64,000 bases of DNA from SFHK01 sp963618055 (GTDB taxonomy: Bacteria; Bacillota; Clostridia; Christensenellales; Aristaeellaceae). The stretch spans positions 9,937 through 73,936 of the forward strand of contig CAVERI010000003.1 of the NCBI GenBank assembly GCA_963618055.1, written 5' to 3'. The notes beneath the pieces are model-generated. The model worked only from the letters and a program-made list of their open reading frames with translations, was not told the DNA's origin and made no database searches. Made by a program: the position numbers and the translations under genes. This document shows positions 50,981 through 60,011 of this stretch, in pieces (the stretch's first letter is position 1; the number at the start of each line of letters is the position of its first letter).

Positions 50981-52300
50981 TTGTCCAGCTACGTAACCCG
51001 CAAAACGCCCGGAGATACGTCGTGGTTCACCGCGTCCCGCTTTGGCATGTTCATTCACTGGGGTCTGTATGCCATGCCCGCCCGTCACGAATGGGTGAAA
51101 CACCATGAGAGAATCCCCGAGGAAAAGTACGATAAGTATTTCAAGTATTTTGATCCCGATCTGTACGACCCGCGCGACTGGGCGCGCCGCGCCAAGGCCG
51201 CCGGCATGAAGTACGCCGTGCTGACGACGAAGCATCACGAGGGCTTCTGCATGTTCGACAGCCAGTACACCGACTACAAGTGCACCAACACGCCCGCCGG
51301 GCGCGATCTGGTTCGCGAATATGTGGACGCGTTCCGCGCCGAGGGGCTTCATGTGGGCTTCTATTATTCGCTGATCGACTGGCATCATCCGTCCTTCCCG
51401 ATTGACCATCTGCACCCGCGCCGCGACGACGCGAACGCCCGCGAGCTGAACGAGGGGCGCGACATGCACGTGTACGCCGAGTACATGCGCAATCAGGTGC
51501 GCGAGCTTCTGACGAACTACGGCAAGATCGACATTCTGTGGTTCGATTTCTCCTATCCCACGCAGACGGAAGGCCCCTACGCCAACGGCTGGATGAAGGG
51601 CAAGGGCAAGGATGAATGGGAGGCCGAGGAGCTGATCAAAATGGCGCGCTCCCTGCAGCCCGGCATCATCATCGACAACCGCACGGAGCTGGAGCAGGAT
51701 CTGTGGACGCCGGAGCAGTATCAGCCGCTGGAGTGGATTCGCCACAAGGAAACCGGCGAGCTGGTGACGTGGGAGGCCTGCCAGACATTCTCCGGCTCGT
51801 GGGGCTATTACCGCGACGAAAGCACGTGGAAGTCGCCGGAGATGCTGATTCGCATGCTGGTGAACACCGTGGCGCTGGGCGGCAACCTTTTGATGAACGT
51901 GGGGCCGACATCGCGCGGCTATATCGACCAGCGCGCCAAGGACGCCTTGAAGGTGTACGAGGACTGGATGAGCTACAATTCCCGCTCCATCTACAACTGT
52001 ACCATGGCGGAGCCGGAATTTAAGGCGCCCGCCGACTGCCGCTTCACGCAGTCCGTGGACGGCAAGCGCCTGTATGTGCACCTGTTTGCCTATCCCTACG
52101 CGCACCTGCAGCTGCGCGGTCTGGCGGGCAAGGTGGACTACGCGCAGTTCCTGCATGACGGAAGCGAGCTTCTGTTCACCGAGGGCAAGGTCGATCACTT
52201 CTCCGAAGGCGCGTCGCAGGCGGAGGATCTGCTGGTTATCAACCTGCCGCCGGTCAAGCCGAACGTGGTGGTTCCCGTTATCGAGCTGTTCCTGAAGTAA
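50981..52300 (+). CDS. GH29-family alpha-L-fucosidase
   Basis: A 439-residue glycosidase without signal peptide, so it probably acts on imported fucosyl oligosaccharides. The barrel begins WFTASRFGMFIHWGLYAMPARHEWV, split here across residues 14-38, followed by YAVLTTKHHEGFCMFDS (active-site HH). DILWFDFSYP holds the nucleophile Asp. GGNLLMNVGPTSRGYI is the usual end of the catalytic domain, before a beta-rich tail. The start is a TTG at 50981 with GGGAGGTG 6 bases upstream; ATG codons further up lie within the promoter. Linkage with fucI 10 kb away suggests fucose use. Confidence 0.94.
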   Translation: MSSYVTRKTPGDTSWFTASRFGMFIHWGLYAMPARHEWVKHHERIPEEKYDKYFKYFDPDLYDPRDWARRAKAAGMKYAVLTTKHHEGFCMFDSQYTDYKCTNTPAGRDLVREYVDAFRAEGLHVGFYYSLIDWHHPSFPIDHLHPRRDDANARELNEGRDMHVYAEYMRNQVRELLTNYGKIDILWFDFSYPTQTEGPYANGWMKGKGKDEWEAEELIKMARSLQPGIIIDNRTELEQDLWTPEQYQPLEWIRHKETGELVTWEACQTFSGSWGYYRDESTWKSPEMLIRMLVNTVALGGNLLMNVGPTSRGYIDQRAKDALKVYEDWMSYNSRSIYNCTMAEPEFKAPADCRFTQSVDGKRLYVHLFAYPYAHLQLRGLAGKVDYAQFLHDGSELLFTEGKVDHFSEGASQAEDLLVINLPPVKPNVVVPVIELFLK

Positions 52301-52318
52301 TTTTTGAAAAACAATCTC

Positions 52319-52352
52319 TCGGGGCGCTTTCCGCAAGGAGGGCGTCCCGAAT
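52319..52352 (+). terminator. Hairpin after the GH29 gene
   Basis: CTCGGGGCGC and GGGCGTCCCG can pair with G-T wobble. The downstream T tract is poor, so this is a weak or factor-assisted terminator. Confidence 0.5.
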
Positions 52353-52404
52353 TTAATCTTGTTTCAGTCAATGATTGCTTGATTTTCAAACAAGGAATTG
52401 ATAA

Positions 52405-52433
52405 TTGATCTCGCGGGAAATCCTTGCTATACT
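52405..52433 (+). promoter_or_regulatory. Promoter of the XRE-family gene
   Basis: TTGATC (52405-52410), 17-base spacer, TATACT (52428-52433). Confidence 0.7.
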
Positions 52434-52473
52434 ATCCTCACACCGATGAACGAAATGCGGGGAGGATGACTCG

Positions 52474-53640
52474 ATGCAGATCAGGCTTGGAGAGAAAATA
52501 AAGGAACTCCGAAAGAGGGACGGCAGAAAGCAGGAAGATCTTGCGCGGGCACTCGGCGTAACCAGTCAGGCGGTTTCCCGTTGGGAGGCGAACGGCGGCT
52601 ATCCCGATATGGAGATGATCCCCGCAATCGCGAACTACTTTGGCGTCACGATTGACGAGCTCTTCGGCTATGAGAGCGACCGCGCCAACAAGGTGAATCG
52701 GTATTTTGGCGAGATCATCGAGATGAACCACAGAAACAACGGCGTTGATGCCTGCATGGACGAATGCGTTGCGTACGCGAGAGCGTGTCTGGCCGAGTTT
52801 CCCGACGATAAAAAGCTGCTGTACGCGCTTGCGACGGTTCTTTTCAACGCGGGATATGTCCGGCATGCCGAGCATCATCTGATCGACGCGGATGGATATG
52901 ATATTTATGACACGCAGCGCCATCGCGGCTATCGCGAGTGGCAGGAAGCAATTAAAATCTATGAGCGGCTGCTTCCGCTTCTCGAAGCGGGAAGCCTGAG
53001 AGACCAAACCGTTCGCGAGCTGCTTCAGCTGTATCTGAACATCGGCGAAAAGGATAGGGCGGAGGAGATTGTGAAAACGCTTCCCGACATCACTTCCTGC
53101 CGAGAGCTGATGGCGATCAGCAGCTGCGACGGCAAGGCTCGCGCGGCCGCGTGCGCGGAGGCGCTTTTGAAGGTCGTTTCAACGGCCGCTTCCCTTATGA
53201 TCTCAAGCGTTCTGATCAATCAGGAAACGATCTCGAAAGCGGAAGCGGTGACAATCATCCGAAACGCGATCGGACTCTATGAGCTTGTCATGCCCGATGG
53301 AAACCTTGGCATTTACCATGCTTCGCTCGTTTGCATGAATCTGTTTTTGTCGGAGCATCTATGGTGTATCGGAGATCATGACGGCGCGTTTGAAGCGTTG
53401 GACAAAGCGCTGGAGCACGCAAAGAAACATGCGATTGCGCACTCGTCAACAGGACAGCATTACACCGCGCCCGCCGTAAAGCTCGCCAAAATCGAGGATG
53501 GCGAGTTTAGCGAAGCGGGAAATTCTACAAGCCTTCCCGAGGATTGGCCGTGGTGGTCGGTCAACGGAAGTGAAAAGGTCAAAGCAGAAATGCAAAAAGA
53601 CCCTCGTTGGAATGAATGGGTGAAGCGAACGAAAGCATAA
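52474..53640 (+). CDS. XRE-family helix-turn-helix regulator with a TPR-like C-terminal domain
   Basis: A 388-residue protein. Residues 5-65 are a Cro/cI-type helix-turn-helix: LGEKIKELRKRDGRKQEDLA, then LGVTSQAVSRWEANGGYPDM and IANYFGVTIDELFG. The rest is helical with repeated paired helices (about 75-340), which suits a TPR-like ligand or peptide sensor. GGGGAGGATG precedes the ATG. The base composition is lower in GC than its neighbours, and a transposase relic lies directly after it, so it may have been acquired. No target gene can be named. Confidence 0.88.
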   Translation: MQIRLGEKIKELRKRDGRKQEDLARALGVTSQAVSRWEANGGYPDMEMIPAIANYFGVTIDELFGYESDRANKVNRYFGEIIEMNHRNNGVDACMDECVAYARACLAEFPDDKKLLYALATVLFNAGYVRHAEHHLIDADGYDIYDTQRHRGYREWQEAIKIYERLLPLLEAGSLRDQTVRELLQLYLNIGEKDRAEEIVKTLPDITSCRELMAISSCDGKARAAACAEALLKVVSTAASLMISSVLINQETISKAEAVTIIRNAIGLYELVMPDGNLGIYHASLVCMNLFLSEHLWCIGDHDGAFEALDKALEHAKKHAIAHSSTGQHYTAPAVKLAKIEDGEFSEAGNSTSLPEDWPWWSVNGSEKVKAEMQKDPRWNEWVKRTKA

Positions 53641-53651
53641 TCAGAGAAAAC

Positions 53652-53864
53652 TTAGAATTTCAGGAGCGTTTTCGGGGAGCAATTCGGGAACGCGCCGACG
53701 CCGGCGATGTATTTGATGTTGACCGCGAACTGCACATTATAATATCCCGACCTCCATTGTTCACGGCGCATTTGATCTTCCTTCATGTGCATGAATGCTG
53801 CATCCGGTTCCGCCTTGATGGTTGTGATCTGTTTCGCCGTGCTTTTCCAGAAGCGTCGCGCATG
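53652..53864 (-). pseudogene. Remnant of an IS1182-type transposase
   Basis: The minus strand encodes AEPDAAFMHMKEDQMRREQ, then SGYYNVQFAVNIKYIAGVGAF and SPKTLLKF. Bacterial IS1182-family DDE transposases carry a closely similar stretch (DPDATFMRMKEDHMRNGQ ... GYNVQ ... LIPFLE). Only about 65 residues are left, with a stop at the end; nothing similar is found on either side, and no terminal inverted repeats are visible. It is adjacent to the XRE gene end. Confidence 0.65.
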
Positions 53865-53922
53865 GATTAAACCGATTCTCAATGGGTTTCCCTTCTCCGG
53901 AGCAAAACGTGAATCGAAACGG

Positions 53923-54016
53923 TTGACAGCCGTTCACGATCCGAATATACTGTCTGTTCAGCAAAAGAGCCGGCGTTTCCTTATTGGATTGGCCGACTCT
54001 TTTCTGTTGATTTTTT
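53923..54016 (+). ncRNA. Orphan promoter with hairpin and T run; possible small RNA
   Basis: TTGACA (53923-53928), 17-base spacer and TATACT (53946-53951) form a strong promoter with no gene behind it. About 10 bases after the predicted start, AAAAGAGCCGGCG pairs with GGCCGACTCTTTT (one mismatch) and six T follow after 7 bases (54011-54016). This would give a transcript of about 60 nt. The rest of 53870-54073 holds no credible gene. Confidence 0.4.
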
Positions 54017-54073
54017 GCTCGGCTATTCTCAAAGGTGACTTGCGCAACAGTCCCTTTTTCATGCGCCGAGGCG

Positions 54074-55627
54074 CTATTCAAATTCCAGATATTCGATTCC
54101 GCGCAGTGCGTCTGATTCGAGGACGGGGCCGAAGCCGGTCACGTCCGCGGTGGTCATCAGCGTGCCCTTGCGGAAGAAGAGGCCGAGGAAGGGCAGGCCG
54201 TCCACGATTTTCAGCTGAAGCTGGCTGAAAAGGTACTTGAACTGCGCCTCGTCCGAGGTTTCGTAGATGTTGGTCAGCAGGTTGTTCATGCCTGCGTCGG
54301 AGTAGCCGGAGTAATTCATGCGCCCGCTGGAATTGCACAGGAACGTGAGGTCAGGCAGGATGGACATGTTCACGGCGCCGAGCACCATGTCGAAATTCCC
54401 GTTCTTCAAGGCCTTCTGGACGTTGGATTTCGTGTCGGTCTTCACGGTGACGTTGATGCCCAGCGGCTTCAGCTGGTCGCAAATCAGGTCGGCGGCGTGG
54501 GTGCGCGTGGCGGCGGTGTCGTCCACATAGGTGAGCAGCGTGAACTCGAATTGCAGAAGCACGCCGTCCACGACGCGGTCAAGGATTCCGTCGTTGTTGT
54601 AGTCGCCCCAGCCGGCGGCGTAGAGCAGCTGAAGCGCGCGCTCCTGCGATTCGAAATAGACGGCGGACTGCGGCTCATACAGCCAGCTGCCGGGCAGAAC
54701 CGGAACCTCGGACTCGGTGACCATGCCCATGTAGATGTTGGAGGCCAGCGTGGTTACGTCGATGGCGTACATCAGCGCCTTGCGCGTGTTGACGTTTTCA
54801 AACAGCGATTTCCTGATGTTGGGAATCAGCATCTCATAGGTAAGCGTCGTATAGTCGATGCTGGTGCGGTCGCTCAGCAGGCGGCCGAGCGCCGCCGTTT
54901 GGGAGCGCGTGGCGAGCGCGTCGATTTCGCCGGTGCTAAGCGCCTTCAGCGCGTCGCCGGTTTCGTTGTAGCGGTAGCCGTAGATGTGGTCGATCGTCGG
55001 CGCGACCTTCCACCAGTAGGGATTCGCGTCCACCTGCAGCCAGTCGGCATCGTAGGTCATGTACCAGTACGGGCCGGTTCCGCAGGCAAGGTTCCACGAT
55101 ACGCTGTCGCGCTGGGCGACAGGGAAGGTCATGGCGTAGAGCGTTAAATAGCTCTCGTATTTGCCGGTGACGGTCAGCGTGTTCGTGTCGGTGACCTCGA
55201 TGGAGCTTATGTACTGGCAGCGGGTGTAGTACGGGCTGCTTTCGCCGATTGTGCGGATGTATTCAAAGGACGCGTACACGTCCTGCGCGGAGAGATAAGA
55301 GCCATCGTGGAAGCGCACGTTGTCGCGCAGCTTGAACACGAAGGTTTTCCCGCTCTGCGTCCACGAAAGCGCGAGCTCGCCCACGGGCTGAAGATTGTCG
55401 TCCAGCGTGAGCACGCTTTCGAAAATCAGCTCGTTGATGTTGATCAGGTCGCGCTGCGTGCAATGATAAGGATTGATGGTCGCGCCGCTTTCGGAAACGA
55501 GACCGATGACAAAGCTCTCCTCGCTGGCCGCGCGCGCGGCGGAAGCGAAGGGGGTGAGGGCGGCCACGGTCAGCGCAAGCAGCAGGCAGAAGGCGCGCTT
55601 AGCGGTATTTTTCAAGATAGTAATCAT
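54074..55627 (-). CDS. Family 5 extracellular solute-binding protein (oligopeptide type)
   Basis: A 517-residue exported protein of the OppA/DppA/NikA type. The signal peptide ends SAARAA before SEESF (about residue 34); no lipobox is seen. Family elements are GATINPYHCTQRD, LALSWTQSGKTFVFKLRDNVRFHDGSYLSAQDV (split around residues 88-120, typical F-x-L-R-x-x-V-x-F-H-D-G), NTRKALMYAIDVTTLAS and LKPLGINVTVK. No permease or ATPase is adjacent. It overlaps the lytic transglycosylase gene by 29 bases, so both are translated from one mRNA. Binding of peptidoglycan peptides is a possible role, inferred only. Confidence 0.9.
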   Translation of the reverse strand: MITILKNTAKRAFCLLLALTVAALTPFASAARAASEESFVIGLVSESGATINPYHCTQRDLININELIFESVLTLDDNLQPVGELALSWTQSGKTFVFKLRDNVRFHDGSYLSAQDVYASFEYIRTIGESSPYYTRCQYISSIEVTDTNTLTVTGKYESYLTLYAMTFPVAQRDSVSWNLACGTGPYWYMTYDADWLQVDANPYWWKVAPTIDHIYGYRYNETGDALKALSTGEIDALATRSQTAALGRLLSDRTSIDYTTLTYEMLIPNIRKSLFENVNTRKALMYAIDVTTLASNIYMGMVTESEVPVLPGSWLYEPQSAVYFESQERALQLLYAAGWGDYNNDGILDRVVDGVLLQFEFTLLTYVDDTAATRTHAADLICDQLKPLGINVTVKTDTKSNVQKALKNGNFDMVLGAVNMSILPDLTFLCNSSGRMNYSGYSDAGMNNLLTNIYETSDEAQFKYLFSQLQLKIVDGLPFLGLFFRKGTLMTTADVTGFGPVLESDALRGIEYLEFE

Positions 55628-56177
55628 AGGCTTTTTGTACCTTCGAAACGTAATGTCCGGTTTTGGGAGCGTCGGCAGGGAAGGCGGACAGCGTGCGGCC
55701 GTCCGGGGAATAGGCGGGGTTTTTCAGCCATTTGCGCACGGAGCCCTGCCCGGCGTGATACGCCGCCACGGCGCAGGTGAAATCGCCGTCAAATTCGTCC
55801 ATCAGATAGCGTATGTACCATCCGCCGTACAGAAGGCTGGTTTTGGGATCGAGCAGAGCCTCGTCGGTGAACGCTTCGCGCTCGCCGCGCTTTTCCGCAA
55901 TCCACGCGCCGGTCTCCGGCATGATCTGCATCAGCCCCAGCGCGCCCACGGAGGAACGCGCGTCGGCGCGGTAGCTGGATTCGATGCGTGCCACGGCGGC
56001 GAGCAGCGCGGGCTCCAGCGAATAAACCTCGGCGGCCGCGCGGATTTCCGTTTCATACCGCACGGGATACTGCGAGCGCGCCGCTATGCGCGGATAGACG
56101 GCGACGAACAGCACGGCAAGCAGGGCGAGCATGACCAATGGAAAGAGAAGGGATCGACGTTTCTTTCGCTTCTTCAT
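55599..56177 (-). CDS. Membrane-anchored lytic transglycosylase (SLT domain)
   Basis: A 192-residue protein. A basic N-terminus and one hydrophobic segment (about 10-29) anchor it in the membrane. The SLT domain (about 45-175) has AVARIESSYRADARSSVGALGLMQIMPETG, split as AVARIESSYRA (catalytic Glu) and ALGLMQIMPETG, then AVAAYHAGQGSVRKWL. It cleaves glycan strands of peptidoglycan to 1,6-anhydro ends outside the cell. The start overlaps the coaE stop by 4 bases. Confidence 0.93.
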   Translation of the reverse strand: MKKRKKRRSLLFPLVMLALLAVLFVAVYPRIAARSQYPVRYETEIRAAAEVYSLEPALLAAVARIESSYRADARSSVGALGLMQIMPETGAWIAEKRGEREAFTDEALLDPKTSLLYGGWYIRYLMDEFDGDFTCAVAAYHAGQGSVRKWLKNPAYSPDGRTLSAFPADAPKTGHYVSKVQKAYDYYLEKYR

Positions 56178-56809
56178 TCATTCTCCATTCGCTCAACGCG
56201 CTTTTTCAGCGCCTGATACAGGCTGCCGACCTCCGCGTTCAGCTTTTCTATGGAACGGCGGTTGTCGATCACCACGGTGGCGCGGCGTTCCTTTTCCTCC
56301 AGCGGCATTTGGGAATCGATGCGCGCCTCGGCCTGCTCGCGGGTCATGCCGTCGCGCGCCATCAGCCGCTCGGCCTGCGTGGCGCGATCCAGCGCGATCA
56401 GCCACGTTTCGTCGCACAGCGCGTCCATGCCGGTTTCAAACAGCAGCGGCACGTTGATGAACACGAGGCTGCTGCCATCCGCCTCCGCGCGCTCGATGTC
56501 GTCCATGATGCCTTTCTGAATGGCGGGATGCGTGATTGAGTCCAGAATCAGGCGCTTTGCGGGGTCGCTGAACACCACCTCTCCCAGCGTGCGGCGGTTC
56601 AGCGCGCCGTCCGGCAGAAAGACCTCGTCGCCGAACGTTTCGCGAATGACGCCGAGCAGTGCCCCGCCCGGCGCGGTGAGCGCGTGAGAGATGGCGTCTG
56701 CGTCCACACAGCACGCGCCCAGCGCCGAAAGATGCGCTGCCGCCTCCGATTTTCCGGAGGCGATGCCGCCCGTCAGGCCGACAATGTAGGCTTTACGATT
56801 TGCACTCAT
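56174..56809 (-). CDS. coaE: Dephospho-CoA kinase
   Basis: A 211-residue kinase for the last step of coenzyme A synthesis. The P-loop GLTGGIASGKSEAA is at about residues 12-25. DADAISHAL holds the catalytic Asp, and INVPLLFETGMDALCDETWLI is the family mid-region. It overlaps polA by 17 bases and the lytic transglycosylase gene by 4. The polA-coaE-SLT order is common in Firmicutes. Confidence 0.96.
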   Translation of the reverse strand: MSANRKAYIVGLTGGIASGKSEAAAHLSALGACCVDADAISHALTAPGGALLGVIRETFGDEVFLPDGALNRRTLGEVVFSDPAKRLILDSITHPAIQKGIMDDIERAEADGSSLVFINVPLLFETGMDALCDETWLIALDRATQAERLMARDGMTREQAEARIDSQMPLEEKERRATVVIDNRRSIEKLNAEVGSLYQALKKRVERMENE

Positions 56810-59363
56810 TCCAGTTTCCTCCCGTAGAAAGCTCCGCCTTCAGCGGAACGCTCAAATGAACGACCGATTCCATGCCGTCAAGCAAAAGCGTGCGCACGGC
56901 GTCCAGCTCGCTCTCCGGCGCTTCGACGATCAGCTCGTCGTGCACCTGCAAAATCAGCCGGGCCTGAAGACCGCGCGCCTTCAGATCGTCGTGCACGCGA
57001 ATCATTGCCAGCTTGATGATGTCCGCCGCCGTGCCCTGAATGGGGCTGTTCATGGCGGCGCGCTCGCCGAAGGCGCGCATCGTGTAGGCGCTGCTTTCCA
57101 GCTCCGGCAGATAGCGGCGGCGGCCGAAAAGCGTGGTCACATAGCCCTGCTCCTTACCCAGACGCACCTGCTCATCCATATAGCGCTTCACGCCGGGATA
57201 GCGGCGGAAGTAGCGCTCGATGAACTCGGCGGCCTCCCTGCGGGAAACGCCGATGCTGCGCGCAAGCCCGAAATCGCTGATGCCGTATACGATGCCGAAG
57301 TTCACGGCCTTGGCGGCAGAGCGCATTTCGCGCGTGACCTCCTCCATTGGCACGCCGTAGACCTCGGCGGCGGTGCGGGCGTGAATGTCCTCGTCGTGAA
57401 GGAACGCGGTCTGCATGCCCTTGTCGCCCGACATGTGCGCGAGCACCCGCAGCTCAATCTGTGAATAGTCCGCGTCCACCAGCCGCCAGCCCGGCTCGGC
57501 CACGAAGGCGTGGCGAATTTCGCGCCCCAGCTCCGTGCGCACAGGGATGTTCTGGAGGTTCGGCTCGCGCGAGGAAATGCGCCCCGTGCCGGTTACCGCC
57601 TGCTCGAACGAGGTGTGAATCCGCCCGTCCGCGCTGCGCATGCGCGTGAGCGCCGAAACATAGGTGCTGTTCAGCTTCTGATACTTGCGGTATTCCAGAA
57701 TCAGTCCGCAGACGGGGTAGTCCGCGGCCAGCTCCTCAAGCACCTCCGCGGAGGTGCCGGGGTTTTTCTTGCCGCCCGGCGCGGGGATGCGCAGGTCTTC
57801 AAACAGCAGCTTCGCGAGCTGCTTGGGGGAATTCAGGTTCACCGACTGCGCGGCTTCCCCGGCCAGCGTGCGCACGCGCTCGACGGTTTCGTCCAGCCGC
57901 CGCGTGTACAGCTCGCCCAGCTTCTGAAGATAGTCCGCGTCCACGCGGAAGCCCGCGCGCTCCATATCGCGCAGGACGAACATCAGCGGCATTTCGATCG
58001 TGCGGTAAAGCTCGGTCAGGCCGTCGCGCGCAAGCGCTTCCTTCTGCGCGTCCATCAGCGTCAGCAGGCTGGCGGCAGGGCAGTCCGCGTCGAAGGGCAG
58101 GCTCATCGCGGCGCATACGTCCTCCGGCGCGAGCGCGCTCTTCTGGGGATTCAGCGAGTAGGCGGCGAGCATCGTATCGTCGGCGCGCCCCTCAAAGCGA
58201 TGGAGATCGCCGGGGTACGCTTTCATATTATGCATGACGACGCGCGTCGCGTTCGCGTCCTCAAGGGGACGCAGCGCCTCCGCGATTTCTTCGTCGGTCA
58301 GTCCGGGGGCGAGCAGCGAGCCGCCCAGCTCACAGCGGAGACGGCGGCCGTCCGCCGCCGCGGCGGAAAGGCATTCGCCGATGTGAAGCGCGAAAACCTC
58401 CGGCGGATTTTCAAACCACCGGACAATCTGCGTCTTCAGCGCGTCTGCGCCTTCTATGGAAACGGTCTTGCGCTTCGCAGACGCGGCGGGCTTCGGCGCT
58501 TCCGGCTTCATAGCCTGTACGCGCTCCACCAGCGAACGCAGCTTCAGACGGCGCATCGCGTCCAGCCCGCCGGAAAGGTCGCCCACGCGGCAGTCTTCAA
58601 AATGGAAGTCAATGGGCGCGCGGCGGTCGATCGTGGCCAGAAACTTGCTCTCGCGCGCCTGCGCGTCGTTGTCCAGCAGGCGCTGCTTCAGCGCGCCCTT
58701 CATGGAGGGGGCTTTGTCCAGCGCGTTTTCCAGCGTGCCGTACTGGGCGACCAGCTTTGTTGCGGTCTTTTCGCCCACGCCGGGGACGCCGGGGATGTTG
58801 TCCGAGCTGTCGCCCATCAGACCCTTCACGTCGATCATCTGCGCGGGCGTTACGCCGTATTTCTCCTGAATCCACGCGGGCGTCACGCGCTCTGTTTCGG
58901 AAATGCCCTTTTTCGTATACAGAATGGTTGTGCGCTCGCCCGCCAGCTGATAGCTGTCGCGGTCGCCGGTTACGATCAGGCAGTCCACGCCGGTTTCCTC
59001 GCACAGGCGGCTGATGGTGCCCAGAATGTCGTCGGCCTCGTAGCCGCTCAAACTTAACTGGGCGATGTGCATTTTTTCAAGAATTTCGCGCGCCGCCGGA
59101 ATCTGCGGGCGCATTTCTTCCGGTGTGGGCGCGCGGCCGGCCTTGTAGGCCTCGCAGCGCAGGTGCCGGAAGGTGGGAGCGTGCTCGTCGAAGGCTACGG
59201 CGCAATAGGCCGGCTTTTCTTCTGAGAGTACCTTGAGCAGCATCGAAAGAAAGCCATATATGGCGTTGGTGTACTGCCCCTCGCCGTTGTCCATCAGGGG
59301 AAGCGCGTGGAACGCGCGGTACAGCAAGCTGTATCCGTCCACAAGCACGATTTTTTCCGCCAT
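56793..59363 (-). CDS. polA: DNA polymerase I
   Basis: An 856-residue repair and Okazaki-fragment polymerase. The N-terminal 5' nuclease has DGYSLLYRAFHALP, IVTGDRDSYQLAG and DSSDNIPGVPGVGEKTA. The middle 3'-5' exonuclease region lacks the DxE motif (the site reads VFALHIGE), so proofreading is probably absent, as in many Firmicutes. The polymerase domain has motif A (DADYSQIELRVLAHMSGD), motif B (RSAAKAVNFGIVYGISDFG) and motif C (LQVHDELIVEAPE). The ATG at 59363 has GGAGG 6 bases upstream; the earlier ATG at 59369 touches that site. It is the first gene of a four-gene overlapping operon. Confidence 0.97.
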   Translation of the reverse strand: MAEKIVLVDGYSLLYRAFHALPLMDNGEGQYTNAIYGFLSMLLKVLSEEKPAYCAVAFDEHAPTFRHLRCEAYKAGRAPTPEEMRPQIPAAREILEKMHIAQLSLSGYEADDILGTISRLCEETGVDCLIVTGDRDSYQLAGERTTILYTKKGISETERVTPAWIQEKYGVTPAQMIDVKGLMGDSSDNIPGVPGVGEKTATKLVAQYGTLENALDKAPSMKGALKQRLLDNDAQARESKFLATIDRRAPIDFHFEDCRVGDLSGGLDAMRRLKLRSLVERVQAMKPEAPKPAASAKRKTVSIEGADALKTQIVRWFENPPEVFALHIGECLSAAAADGRRLRCELGGSLLAPGLTDEEIAEALRPLEDANATRVVMHNMKAYPGDLHRFEGRADDTMLAAYSLNPQKSALAPEDVCAAMSLPFDADCPAASLLTLMDAQKEALARDGLTELYRTIEMPLMFVLRDMERAGFRVDADYLQKLGELYTRRLDETVERVRTLAGEAAQSVNLNSPKQLAKLLFEDLRIPAPGGKKNPGTSAEVLEELAADYPVCGLILEYRKYQKLNSTYVSALTRMRSADGRIHTSFEQAVTGTGRISSREPNLQNIPVRTELGREIRHAFVAEPGWRLVDADYSQIELRVLAHMSGDKGMQTAFLHDEDIHARTAAEVYGVPMEEVTREMRSAAKAVNFGIVYGISDFGLARSIGVSRREAAEFIERYFRRYPGVKRYMDEQVRLGKEQGYVTTLFGRRRYLPELESSAYTMRAFGERAAMNSPIQGTAADIIKLAMIRVHDDLKARGLQARLILQVHDELIVEAPESELDAVRTLLLDGMESVVHLSVPLKAELSTGGNWNECKS

Positions 59364-59401
59364 AAGCATCCTCCGAGCAAATTGATCGTCGTTCGTCCCT
59401 T

Positions 59402-59430
59402 ATTATACAGCATCGGCGCGAAAAACGCAA
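59402..59430 (-). promoter_or_regulatory. Promoter of the polA operon
   Basis: Minus strand TTGCGT (59425-59430), 17-base spacer, TATAAT (59402-59407). Confidence 0.8.
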
Positions 59431-59442
59431 ACAGTTTGTATA

Positions 59443-59471
59443 TGGACATTTCCCGGCGGTCATGCTACAAT
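59443..59471 (+). promoter_or_regulatory. Promoter of the 59502 gene
   Basis: TGGACA (59443-59448), 17-base spacer, TACAAT (59466-59471); divergent from the polA promoter. Confidence 0.7.
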
Positions 59472-59501
59472 AGAAAGCAAGCAAAGCAAGGAAGGTATCG
59501 T

Positions 59502-59984
59502 ATGAAAACAATCGCCAAATTTCTGACCGGGCTCACGGCGGCGCTTTTGCTTTTCGTGGGCTATTACGTCTGGTCGTCCATTCTGCCTGCCGAGGTCAGC
59601 GTGAGGGTGGAGCCCGCGAGCGCGTATCCGGAGGATTTCGCTGCCGTCCAGCAGATGGTGCAGGATGGAAAGCTGGAGGGCGTGTCCGCGCTGGATACGA
59701 TTCAGGCCTATTATGTCGTGACCATCGATGTAAACGTGAGCAATTATTCGCTGTTCGCCGGCGAGTGGGCGCAGCTGCAGGTGAGGGGTGTCGACGGCGA
59801 CCTCGTGCTTCTGAGCCTTGACGGAGGCCCCAAGGACATTCCGTCGTTTGGCCAGAACTCGTTCTCGGCGCGTGTGTTTACCCGCTCCGCGCAGGACGTG
59901 CGCGGCGGTTGGCTGGAATACTATGTGTTTGGAAGACTGCACACCATCGAAATTACGTCGGCCGCCGCGGATACGGCAGCCTGA
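59502..59984 (+). CDS. Hypothetical protein with one membrane anchor
   Basis: A 160-residue protein. Residues 5-27 form a hydrophobic N-terminal segment (signal anchor or signal peptide), followed by an acidic extracytoplasmic domain with VVTIDVNVSNYSLFAGEWAQ and a C-terminal part that looks beta-rich, as in immunoglobulin-like folds. I recognise no family. The ATG at 59502 follows AAGGAAGGT; the frame upstream belongs to the intergenic promoter region. GH127 begins 27 bases downstream, so the two may share an mRNA. Confidence 0.7.
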   Translation: MKTIAKFLTGLTAALLLFVGYYVWSSILPAEVSVRVEPASAYPEDFAAVQQMVQDGKLEGVSALDTIQAYYVVTIDVNVSNYSLFAGEWAQLQVRGVDGDLVLLSLDGGPKDIPSFGQNSFSARVFTRSAQDVRGGWLEYYVFGRLHTIEITSAAADTAA

Positions 59985-60011
59985 CGCGTATAAAACAAAG
60001 GAGGAACTCTC

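Noticed and set aside
53785..54228. Open frames on both strands in the gap before the family 5 binding protein (53785-54228 plus, 53761-54081 minus)
   Set aside because: They overlap the transposase relic and the binding-protein gene, lack ribosome binding sites and show no family resemblance.
59447..59462. Partial match to a Noc-binding palindrome (ATTTCCCGG)
   Set aside because: Only one half site is present; no second arm, so chance is the best explanation.
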